A stretch of 39,783 nucleotides of DNA from Gemmataceae bacterium. GTDB taxonomy: Bacteria > Planctomycetota > Planctomycetia > Gemmatales > Gemmataceae. The position numbers and the translations under genes are program-made. Below the pieces are notes generated by a model that did not search any database, was not told where the DNA came from, and was given only the letters and a program-made list of their open reading frames with translations. Shown piece by piece: positions 24,645 to 31,589 of this stretch. Location of the stretch: positions 1 to 39,783 of the forward strand of contig SIAQ01000041.1 in assembly GCA_009697105.1 (NCBI GenBank). Reading direction: 5' to 3'. Every line of letters starts with the position of its first letter. The stretch's first letter is position 1.

Positions 24645-27040
24645 ACGGCCCCCCATTCGCCGGCTTGATCTTTACCGTCGACGTTGACAGAACCCCCATT
24701 TTCGTTGGGTTTCGCGGGGGTTGTGTCGACAGGATGTAAGACAAATACCGAGGTCGGGCGCCCGCCTTGTGCAGTGCCCGGCTTGGTTTGCCAGGCACCT
24801 TTTTTGCGGTCCACGAGCATGCAAAGGGCCTTCTCGGCATCTTTGGCGGTCGGGTACTTTCGCGATCGCCGTTGCAGTTCGCGTGCCGTGACAGTTCCGC
24901 CAAGGCGCTCGATGAGTTCGATCAACTCCCGCTCGGCTTGGTCTTCGTCAGTTGTGGCGAGCATCGTATAGACGCGCTTGGCCTCTTGCCCGAACCACCG
25001 TGAAAGGGCAATACCTGCCGTCATACTGACGTCGTCGACAATATCGGGATCGTTTACCGATCCATCATCTGCCGCAACACGAATGAGATGATGTACGAGC
25101 GCCAACCGGGCCGCGTATCCTTCCAATTTCGACCACGCCGCCGATAGGTCTTCGTCTAACTCGATTTGTTCCTTGGCGTGCTCATTGTAGAACGGAATCC
25201 AGACATCATGCTTGGCCGATTGTGACAACTTCAACAAACGCGCGGTGGGTTCGCCGTCTTCATCATGATCGGGCTGCAAATCATAGAGCCGATCGAAAAG
25301 TACGAGTACATCTTGCTCCAGTTGCTCGTCAATCTCGGCCTCGGTCCACCGTTTCTGTTTTTTCGGTGGCATTGAAAGGAGAAATCGGGCCGCCATGCCG
25401 CTCTCGTGATGCTCGGTCGTCATCATCCGCCGCAGGACACCGGGCTGGATTGAGCCTGCGACGCCAACGGTCCCGTCTTTAACAAATACCGTCGGCGGTA
25501 TACCGGTCTTGCGGTCGATGACAAACGAGCGACCACCGTGCAGGTGCATCCACCTCGCCGCGTCCGCTCCGGACTTCGCACCGCCTTTGGCGTAGCGGTC
25601 GAATGATCCGAACCATGCCGACAATTCATCACACGCCAACAGCACACCGCGTGGGTTTTCCTTGAGGATCGGGCAGGCCAGCGCCTCCATCGTCGTGTTG
25701 TCGGTCCAAGTGCGCTCCAAGGTTGGTTCGCGTGGTTCTCGTGGTTCCGATTCTTCGCAGCCGGCAGCCTTCCATTCCTCATAGGCGGAGTTGTATTCCT
25801 CCATCTCCAGAGCATACCGCCGCATGTCCTCGGCGAGTCGGCGTTTCGCTTTGTCTTGTCGCTTTTTGACAGGAAGCATCGCGGCATCAAATCCTGGGCT
25901 CTTATGGCTGCCGGACAAAGCGATCGTCAGTGCCCATATGATTGCAGGCTCGGTCCACCGCCTCTTGAGGCGAATCCTGCGCCGGCTGCCGATGGCCAAA
26001 GCAACGGCCGCCAACATGGGTAGCGCGATGAAGGCCGGATCGCAGCCGATCGCCGCCGCGCTTGCCGTGATGTATCCTCTGATCGGGTCCGGTAACAAAT
26101 GGACCGGGAAGGGTTGATAGGCCAACTCGGGTTCCGGCACCTCCTTCTGCACGACTTCAGCTTTGTCCGCAAGAGTTTGGATTTCGGAGCGGATCGCCGA
26201 ATTATCCATGCCAGTCGCTCGCCGATGGGCGATGTAGTCAACAACATCGCCATGACCTGACAAGTTAGGCAGATTCACCACCTTGATGCTTGGCCTCGGC
26301 GTCAATGCGTACAAGAGGTCGATAACATCATTGGCATACTTCGCACCAGGGATGTCGTTGTCGGGCAGGATGACAACTTCACGCCCGGCAAGAGCTTTCC
26401 AGTCGGTTCCATTGGCGGATTGTGCACCATGTGCCGAGGTCGTCACCGTGAAGCCCAGATCACGCAGGGCGTCGGCCTTCTTCTCGCCTTCGGTCACATA
26501 GACTGGTCTAGTTGATTGCAACAGTTCTGGGAGGCGATAGAGGGGCCGAGGCGCTGTCATTCCAGCATGCATCCATCCGGCGCCGGACTTGGCAACAGGG
26601 CGAATGTCCTTCTTGCCCCCAGGCTTCGGCCAACGAACGACAACGCCAACCGGATGCCCGACGGCGTCGTGATAGGTCCAGAGACCCGACCTCTTACCAT
26701 ACCGCTTTTCGAGGTCCGCAACTGCCTCTGCTGCTGTCGCAAAGGTCTTGCTATTCCTCTTGGCCGTCGACAGAACCCCATTTTTCTGAGAGTTTCGCGG
26801 GGTTGTGTCAGCGTCGACGCGTGGGAACAAGTCGCGCATGGTCAGGCCGAGGGCCGTGACCACGGCTTCGGCATTGCAACCGGAATGACACTTCACCAGC
26901 ACCGTGCCGTCCTCGCCCGCGCTGATGGAGAGGCCTGCGCTGGTGTCCTCATGTGCCGGGCAACGTGCCTGGTACGATTTCCCCGATCGCTTATAATCAC
27001 CGATGGCAGACAACACTTTGTCGATAGGCGTTGCGTTCAT
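24641..27040 (-). CDS. CHC2/TOPRIM/DUF3987 replication protein of the island
   Basis: 799 residues. The N-terminus has a CHC2-type zinc site (C27, H30, C51, C55). A TOPRIM domain follows with E184 in YVTEGEKKADAL and DxD at 227-229 in VVILPDNDIPG. From about residue 310 a DUF3987 domain runs to about 700, with a P-loop-like SGSHKSPG and RTWTDNTTMEALA. This primase-with-DUF3987 layout is typical of plasmid, phage and satellite replication proteins. A primase/helicase role in replicating the excised element is inferred. It overlaps the excisionase-like gene by ATGA (27037-27040) and the next gene likewise. Two copies of a palindromic 42-bp segment lie within it. Confidence 0.85.
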   Translation of the reverse strand: MNATPIDKVLSAIGDYKRSGKSYQARCPAHEDTSAGLSISAGEDGTVLVKCHSGCNAEAVVTALGLTMRDLFPRVDADTTPRNSQKNGVLSTAKRNSKTFATAAEAVADLEKRYGKRSGLWTYHDAVGHPVGVVVRWPKPGGKKDIRPVAKSGAGWMHAGMTAPRPLYRLPELLQSTRPVYVTEGEKKADALRDLGFTVTTSAHGAQSANGTDWKALAGREVVILPDNDIPGAKYANDVIDLLYALTPRPSIKVVNLPNLSGHGDVVDYIAHRRATGMDNSAIRSEIQTLADKAEVVQKEVPEPELAYQPFPVHLLPDPIRGYITASAAAIGCDPAFIALPMLAAVALAIGSRRRIRLKRRWTEPAIIWALTIALSGSHKSPGFDAAMLPVKKRQDKAKRRLAEDMRRYALEMEEYNSAYEEWKAAGCEESEPREPREPTLERTWTDNTTMEALACPILKENPRGVLLACDELSAWFGSFDRYAKGGAKSGADAARWMHLHGGRSFVIDRKTGIPPTVFVKDGTVGVAGSIQPGVLRRMMTTEHHESGMAARFLLSMPPKKQKRWTEAEIDEQLEQDVLVLFDRLYDLQPDHDEDGEPTARLLKLSQSAKHDVWIPFYNEHAKEQIELDEDLSAAWSKLEGYAARLALVHHLIRVAADDGSVNDPDIVDDVSMTAGIALSRWFGQEAKRVYTMLATTDEDQAERELIELIERLGGTVTARELQRRSRKYPTAKDAEKALCMLVDRKKGAWQTKPGTAQGGRPTSVFVLHPVDTTPAKPNENGGSVNVDGKDQAGEWGAV
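24686..24727. repeat. Intragenic palindromic repeat, copy 1
   Basis: GACAGAACCCCC and GGGGGTTGTGTC form inverted ends with a 17- to 18-nt centre. It is inside the 3' end of the DUF3987 gene. A near copy lies at 26769-26809. DNA similarity between the copies is better kept than the encoded peptides (DTTPAKPNENGGS against DTTPRNSQKNGVLS). Confidence 0.7.
26769..26809. repeat. Intragenic palindromic repeat, copy 2
   Basis: GACAGAACCCC and GGGGTTGTGTC ends flank a centre that shares GTTTCGCGGGG with copy 1 at 24686-24727. It falls between the zinc finger and TOPRIM regions of the protein. Small indels shift the internal frame, yet both copies begin with DTTP in the protein. Confidence 0.7.
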
Positions 27041-27234
27041 ACCGCACCGCCTATCTTTTTCGTTTCGATGAAAGCGTTCAAGTCTTTCAGATCGTATCTG
27101 ACAGACGAATTGATCTTCAATCGTTTTATTTCGCCGCGTCTCGCCAACTCCCAGAGCGTACGCTCGGAGAGTTGTAAGGCTGCTGCTGCTTGCCGAGGGG
27201 TCAAGAGCAGCTTGACCGAGGCTTGTTCATTCAT
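27037..27234 (-). CDS. Excisionase-like helix-turn-helix protein
   Basis: 65 residues from the ATG at 27234, with TGGAG about 9 nt upstream. The sequence LLLTPRQAAAALQLSERTLWELARRGEIKRLKI followed by VRYDLKDLNAFIE is the HTH_17/Xis (AlpA/MerR-like) winged-helix pattern of excisionases and element activators. Longer frames starting at 27303 would read through the operator palindrome and are disfavoured. It is the first gene of the operon that ends with the integrase and overlaps the replication gene by 4 bp, so directionality control and replication are probably switched on together. Confidence 0.85.
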   Translation of the reverse strand: MNEQASVKLLLTPRQAAAALQLSERTLWELARRGEIKRLKINSSVRYDLKDLNAFIETKKIGGAV

Positions 27235-27292
27235 GGGTCTTGCTCCAACAGGTCGCTTGCCGCAATGCGCGGCTCGCATACCCGTTGGCGCA

Positions 27293-27317
27293 GTGTTCAT
27301 CATAAAATGATGAACAC
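27293..27317. promoter_or_regulatory. Operator candidate 1, perfect palindrome
   Basis: GTGTTCATCAT and ATGATGAACAC, perfect 11-bp arms around AAA. It is about 60 bp upstream of the excisionase-like gene, where a repressor would block the operon promoter. The left arm is repeated exactly at 27380. Confidence 0.7.
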
Positions 27318-27379
27318 CACGAAAATAGCACGGGAACGTTCAGAAAAGCGAGGAAATGCAGGGCCAAGAAAATTTTGAG

Positions 27380-27404
27380 GTGTTCATCATCCGATGGTGA
27401 ACGA
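27380..27404. promoter_or_regulatory. Operator candidate 2, imperfect palindrome
   Basis: GTGTTCATCAT with ATGGTGAACGA around CCG. The left arm is identical to operator 1 and the right arm has three changes. Its centre is 87 bp from that of operator 1, about eight helical turns, so looping between two bound dimers is possible. A short direct repeat of GAACGATT-type words follows. Confidence 0.65.
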
Positions 27405-27445
27405 TTGAACGATCAATCAGACAGGCCCAAAATGTCCGTATGTTC

Positions 27446-28357
27446 TTAATTGGTTGGTGGCGAGTCGCCGTAAGTGTCATCGACAGCGAAATCACCATTC
27501 AGGAATTTGAGCACCTTCAGCACCTTGTTGGGATTGCGCATACAAAGAACTCGATATTGACTATGTCCGTCGGTTTTCTTGGCCTTCTTTCCAGGAGCTC
27601 CAGAATCAATTCCGAAGTATTTATCAAAGAACAATTTGGCGCTTGTTGGCGAGACATTCCCGGCAGAGCGTGCTAGGTCATTGTTGCCGATGGGTTGCCA
27701 ATTCAAACATCCGTCATCTTCATATTTGTGGTGAAGTAGCAGTGCCGCGATAAGTTTATCCCGGGCTTCGCCTTTTTTTGTACTCCGCTTGCGTTTTTTT
27801 GATTTTGCGGGCGGGGTATCGCCTGTTTCTGTTTCTGGTTTTCCTTTCTCGCCACTCATTCCGCCAGGAGTCTGGGGATTGGTCGATCCCTGCTTATTCG
27901 ACCGCCACCATTCCCACAGCGATTCCGTTGCTACCACTTTGAAGCAATCGAAAGGTGTCGGCTGGCCGTTTGGAATGGCCACTATACCCTTCTCGCCGCC
28001 GTGCCAGATTCGGCCTGAACCGCCTTGGCCTGGGTTCCGACTGGCAACGCTTGGTAATTCAGTTTCTATCAACGCCGCTCGCAGGCGCCCAGCTTTGACA
28101 GATTGATGAATGGCCCAGTAAGCCGCCGCCAGAATGTGTCCCGCATCTTGCAATCGCTTAGCGAGACGGGATGCGATCATTTCAATGCTATTGTCGCGAC
28201 GGGGTTTTACGTTTGCCAAAATGCAAGGAATCTCGCGCGATGCCAAGTCAATGCTGTCCGCTGAGGGTTCCGGCAGCGTTGGCGTGGTATCGATCTTCGG
28301 TGCGACTACATTGCGGGCGCGGGCCGGTTGACCGGCCGTCGGGGAATTGTCCGCCAT
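27446..28357 (-). CDS. Island protein of unknown function, intact copy of a duplicated gene
   Basis: About 303 residues from the ATG at 28357 (CGAAAGG upstream; a longer frame to 28429 has no clear site). I do not recognise the family. A helical middle segment (IASRLAKRLQDAGHILAAAYWAIHQSV) is followed by basic and Ser/Thr/Lys-rich tracts (KKRKRSTKKGEARDKLIAAL) and a C-terminal LHHKYEDDGCLNW, then SPTSAKLFFDKYFG. The LIAALLLHHKYEDDGCLNW...SAKLFFDKYF pattern looks like a winged-helix DNA-binding segment often found in island proteins. It has a decayed relative at 29838-30296. Its coding strand matches the rest of the island. Confidence 0.65.
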   Translation of the reverse strand: MADNSPTAGQPARARNVVAPKIDTTPTLPEPSADSIDLASREIPCILANVKPRRDNSIEMIASRLAKRLQDAGHILAAAYWAIHQSVKAGRLRAALIETELPSVASRNPGQGGSGRIWHGGEKGIVAIPNGQPTPFDCFKVVATESLWEWWRSNKQGSTNPQTPGGMSGEKGKPETETGDTPPAKSKKRKRSTKKGEARDKLIAALLLHHKYEDDGCLNWQPIGNNDLARSAGNVSPTSAKLFFDKYFGIDSGAPGKKAKKTDGHSQYRVLCMRNPNKVLKVLKFLNGDFAVDDTYGDSPPTN

Positions 28358-28553
28358 CGGTTTGCCTTTCGAGTCCGGGTCGGCTGGGGTTAGGCAGGGG
28401 AAAGGCAATAACTCCTGCGCCGACCCCACCCGCTTGGCTGACAGGTTTGCAACCCTATCAACCTTCCCGATACCACTATTCTACCCGAATCTTCAGAATC
28501 TTGGCCTCCACAAGTCTGCAAACCATTTGCAGGTATCTCACATGTTTGTCCAA

Positions 28554-29375
28554 TCAGCCGACCAACACGTTATGTATTGTTCCACTGGCCGCTTCTTTCT
28601 CGATGGAAGCTCCAGCCACGTTGAGATGCTGCCCGCCGACATTGACCTGCCCCGCGTGTTGGACGATTACGGGCCGGCTGTATCGGCGTAAGTCACGCAG
28701 CGCCCGCAAGGAACGTAGAAAAATCTTGTTGAATCGATCCATCATGGCCGCCGCTCGCTCTATCGCCTCGGAATCACTGACTCGTGGCGGAGTCCATTGT
28801 CCTTCGTCTGCGAGTTTCTTTTCCGAGTAGCTTTCGAGGCTTGTCCAGCAATTCAGCTTCGTCAACCAAAGCAGGTAGTTGGCTTGTGCTAGCGCCATCG
28901 TGTCGATGAGTTGCCGTTCCATGCCGTTGCGGGGCCGCCACTCTTCCCCCAACTCCTGCCGGATGGCCAGAAACTGCGCCCGCTGCCACGGATGACTCTG
29001 TGTGGCTTCCATCGTCTTGGCTGCGCGGTGTCCGCTTTGAAGCTCTTCGAGCGCCTCGCGTTTGATCGAGGCCCATAGCTCCAGCGCCTTTTCTGCGTCG
29101 ATCGTCGCGATATTGTCGATTTCATGCCAGTGAATCTGGTCGAGGGGACTGCGGAGGACGCGCTCGAGGTCCTCTTGGGGGTTCCCAGTCGCCTTTGAAA
29201 AGGCATCCTCGGCGTTCGTCCGGCAGTGTTTACGATACCACTCCACCATGCCCGCGAAATCCGCGGCACATTCGCGGGCAATGTTCTTTTGCTCCAGCCG
29301 ATCTACTGTCGTAACTGCACTTTCACGGGCAATGGTCTTTTGCTCCAGCCGTTCTTCCGTCGCAACTGCGTTCAT
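28554..29375 (-). CDS. Island protein of unknown function with N-terminal tandem repeat
   Basis: 273 residues from the ATG at 29375, which overlaps the stop of the DUF6788-like gene (ATGA at 29372-29375). The first residues contain two copies of a 17-residue unit (RLEQKTIARESA and RLEQKNIARECA). The middle is helical and aromatic-rich (WRPRNGMERQLIDTMALAQANYLLWLTKL). The end is a short beta-like QVNVGGQHLNVA. Proteins with this last motif accompany DUF6788 genes in planctomycete mobile DNA in my recollection. No function can be assigned. Translational coupling to the DUF6788-like gene suggests that they form a two-gene module. Confidence 0.65.
   Translation of the reverse strand: MNAVATEERLEQKTIARESAVTTVDRLEQKNIARECAADFAGMVEWYRKHCRTNAEDAFSKATGNPQEDLERVLRSPLDQIHWHEIDNIATIDAEKALELWASIKREALEELQSGHRAAKTMEATQSHPWQRAQFLAIRQELGEEWRPRNGMERQLIDTMALAQANYLLWLTKLNCWTSLESYSEKKLADEGQWTPPRVSDSEAIERAAAMMDRFNKIFLRSLRALRDLRRYSRPVIVQHAGQVNVGGQHLNVAGASIEKEAASGTIHNVLVG
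29273..29371. repeat. 51-bp tandem duplication inside an island gene
   Basis: TCTTTTGCTCCAGCCG recurs exactly 51 bp apart (29285 and 29336), giving two in-frame 17-residue units near the N-terminus of the 273-residue island protein. The flanking codons have diverged moderately, so the duplication is not brand new. Confidence 0.75.
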
Positions 29376-29740
29376 GATGACTCCATGACTTTTAGGAACG
29401 ATGACATTTCGCGAACTTGATTCATGGCTGCAACGCATTCCGCCTGTGCTTGACGGCGAGCCTGGCAGCGTCCACGTACGTCCTTAACGTCGGCTTTGCG
29501 CACGTAGGCTTTCCGCAACCGGCCGCCCTGCCGCCAGAAACGCGCGAAATAGGGGCCGTGCAAGTCGCCACGGGCGCATCGGCAACCGGCCTTGCCGCAC
29601 TTCCGCCACTGAGCGCAAACAACGCCGGGCAGCGTCTTGGGTAACGTTTCAGCACTTTCGGTTGGCACGCGCGAGCACCTCGCCGAAGAAAAACATCTTT
29701 TCCCTTCCCCATCATACCATCCAGCCGGGGCCGGCGTCAC
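29372..29740 (-). CDS. DUF6788-like small cysteine-rich protein
   Basis: Up to 122 residues, with the hallmark QWRKCGKAGCRCARGDLHGP followed by FARFWRQGGRLRKAYV and a basic helical tail. This matches the DUF6788 type as I recall it, a small family of unknown role common on mobile islands of planctomycetes and relatives, with a CxxxxCxC cluster that may bind zinc. Both possible starts are GTG: 29740, or 29668, which has GAGGTG upstream and gives about 98 residues, closer to family size. Its stop overlaps the start of the next gene. Confidence 0.65.
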   Translation of the reverse strand: MTPAPAGWYDGEGKRCFSSARCSRVPTESAETLPKTLPGVVCAQWRKCGKAGCRCARGDLHGPYFARFWRQGGRLRKAYVRKADVKDVRGRCQARRQAQAECVAAMNQVREMSSFLKVMESS

Positions 29741-29837
29741 CCTCGGAACGTCATTTTCGCTTTTTTGCCTCCACCGGAAACACCTTCAGCGCCTCGTCGC
29801 TGTGGTGGTTGATGACCTTGATCGCGATCATCAAGAT

Positions 29838-30296
29838 TCAGACAACGCTGTCCGCGTATTTGTGATGCGCCGTCAAAGCCGCGATAAGTTTCGCCCTCGC
29901 TTCGCCTTTTTCCGTGCTTCGTTTGCGATTCGACACCTCCGGGGGCGTGCCAACCTCCGACTGCACAGGTGCCCCGTCGTCGGTTTTCGATGCGTTCCCC
30001 TGATTCGCGGTCGATTTCTTCCCTTCAATCGTCCGCCACCACTCCCAAAGCGAGTCCGTAGGTACGACTTAAAGCATTCGTAAGGCGTGGGTTTGTCCGC
30101 TGGAATAGCGATGGTTCCACGTCCGCCTCCGTGCCAACTTAGGGCGGGACCACTTCGACCTGGGTTCGGACTGCCAACGCTCAGCAATTCGGTCTCAATA
30201 AACGCCACCCGCAGCCAACCAGCTATGACGGATCGATGCACCGCCCATTGCGCCGCCGCCAGGGTGTGTCCGGCAGATTGCAGACGTTTTGCTAAT
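29838..30296 (-). pseudogene. Frameshifted, truncated copy of the gene at 27446-28357
   Basis: Read on the minus strand, this begins inside the homology (LAKRLQSAGHTLAAAQWAVHRSV against LAKRLQDAGHILAAAYWAIHQSV) and continues to PTPYECFK. A single missing base near 30068 then shifts the frame. The next frame gives SLWEWWRTIEGKKS, then RKRSTEKGEARAKLIAAL and HHKYADSVV before a stop at 29838, against RKRSTKKGEARDKLIAAL and HHKYEDD in the intact gene. The N-terminal third and C-terminal part are missing. A TGA sits immediately upstream of the homology. It is clearly a dead paralogue, probably from a second, older element insertion. Confidence 0.8.
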
Positions 30297-30560
30297 CAAT
30301 TGGCACCAGTTTTTGAGCAATTTGGGAGCCATTCAAATTGACATCTGATGATATCTTTCATTGAATACACACGTCTCGTTTTTTATTACCCAGAAAAACC
30401 CATTTGCCACAAAACATTGCTATCACAGCAATTCAAATCACCTGGAACATGCTCTTGAGATACTAAACAAACACACAGTCACAGAAGTTGTCCACCCGCT
30501 CCTGGTATGTTGACACCAGTATTGCCGGATCGTTGCCCACAATCCCGTGGTGGTTTCGCC
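30297..30560. other. AT-rich junction between the island remnants and the CRISPR operon
   Basis: This stretch is visibly richer in A and T than its surroundings (for example GTTTTTTATTACCCAGAAAA) and holds no supported gene. It should contain the promoter for the WYL-cas operon and may include an old recombination junction. Confidence 0.55.
30338..30366 (+). promoter_or_regulatory. Candidate promoter of the WYL-cas operon
   Basis: A consensus TTGACA at 30338-30343 and TTGAAT at 30361-30366 with 17-bp spacing lie about 195 bp upstream of the regulator's preferred start at 30561. The long leader leaves room for an operator bound by the WYL protein itself. Confidence 0.45.
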
Positions 30561-31589
30561 ATGCCTGCCCAACGAGGTTCGCTGTTTCCCCGTTTGCTGG
30601 ACATTCATCTCGAGGTGAAGGCGAACCGTTACCCCAACGTTCCCTCTCTCGCGGAATCGCTTGGCTGGTGCGAGAAGACCATCCGCCGCGATGTCACCTA
30701 CCTGCGCGATTCACTCGGCGCTCCGCTTGCCTATGACTCCCATCGCCGGGGCTTCTATTACACCCGCGCGGACTACCAGTTTCCGTCCATCGCCATCAGC
30801 GAAGGCGAACTGCTCGGGCTGTTCCTCGGCAGCCAACTCTTACGCCAATATCACGGCACAAAGCTCGGCGAGCATCTCGCTCGGCTCTGCACCAGGCTCG
30901 CGGAATTCCTGCCCAGCACCGTCGCCATCGATCTCAACGACCTCCCGCACAGCTACGCAGCACGTCCAGCGCCCGCGGAACCGATCGACGCGACCATCAT
31001 GCAGACTCTGCTCGATAGCGTGCGCGATTGCGCCACGCTCGACGTGCTTTACTACACCGCTTCACGTGACCTCACCCAACGGCGACGCATCGATCCCTAC
31101 GGCCTGTACTTCGTGGACGGCGAAACCTATGTCGTCGCCTACTGCCATCTCCGCGAAGACATCCGCAAGTTCCACCCCGCACGCATCCATGAATTGACCC
31201 GCACGCCGGACACCTTCACTCGCCCCGCCGACTTCGACCTGACCAGCTACCTCGACGACGGCTTCCGCCACATGCGCGGCACCGGCCCGACGCAACAAGT
31301 CACGCTGCGTTTCTCGCCCGCCATCGCCCGCTTCGTGCAAAACCGCACCTGGCACCCCAGCCAACAAACCGAACCGCAGCCCGACGGCTCACTCTTCATC
31401 AGCTTCCGCATCAACCACACGCTGGAAGTCAAACGCCTCGCCCTGAGCTTCGGCCCCGCCTGCGAAGTGCTGGAACCGCCCGATTTGCGTGCGGAGGTGG
31501 AATCGGAAATTCGGGCAATGCTCGCAGTTTACGAACGTACTTCACCGAACAATGAAAAGGAAGACCCAAAATGCCCGATAGTACCATGA
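30561..31589 (+). CDS. WYL-domain transcriptional regulator of the cas operon
   Basis: 342 residues from the ATG at 30561 (a start at 30507 would add 18 residues without a ribosome binding site). The N-terminal winged helix is DeoR/HTH_11-like (YPNVPSLAESLGWCEKTIRRDVTYLRDSLGAP). The middle is a WYL domain (LDVLYYTASRDLTQRRRIDPYGLYFVDGETYVVAYCHLREDIRKFHPARIHEL), ending in a WCX-like segment (LEVKRLALSFGPACEVLEP). WYL regulators are known neighbours of CRISPR-Cas loci and can repress or ligand-tune them. It overlaps cas3 by 19 bp, which suggests one transcript and autoregulation of the whole locus. The ligand is unknown. Confidence 0.88.
   Translation: MPAQRGSLFPRLLDIHLEVKANRYPNVPSLAESLGWCEKTIRRDVTYLRDSLGAPLAYDSHRRGFYYTRADYQFPSIAISEGELLGLFLGSQLLRQYHGTKLGEHLARLCTRLAEFLPSTVAIDLNDLPHSYAARPAPAEPIDATIMQTLLDSVRDCATLDVLYYTASRDLTQRRRIDPYGLYFVDGETYVVAYCHLREDIRKFHPARIHELTRTPDTFTRPADFDLTSYLDDGFRHMRGTGPTQQVTLRFSPAIARFVQNRTWHPSQQTEPQPDGSLFISFRINHTLEVKRLALSFGPACEVLEPPDLRAEVESEIRAMLAVYERTSPNNEKEDPKCPIVP

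Noticed and set aside
30297..30560. Search for a right attachment site (copy of the tRNA-Asn 3' end)
   Set aside because: No match to the tRNA T-arm or acceptor sequence was seen here or elsewhere to the right in the window, so no attachment site is annotated.
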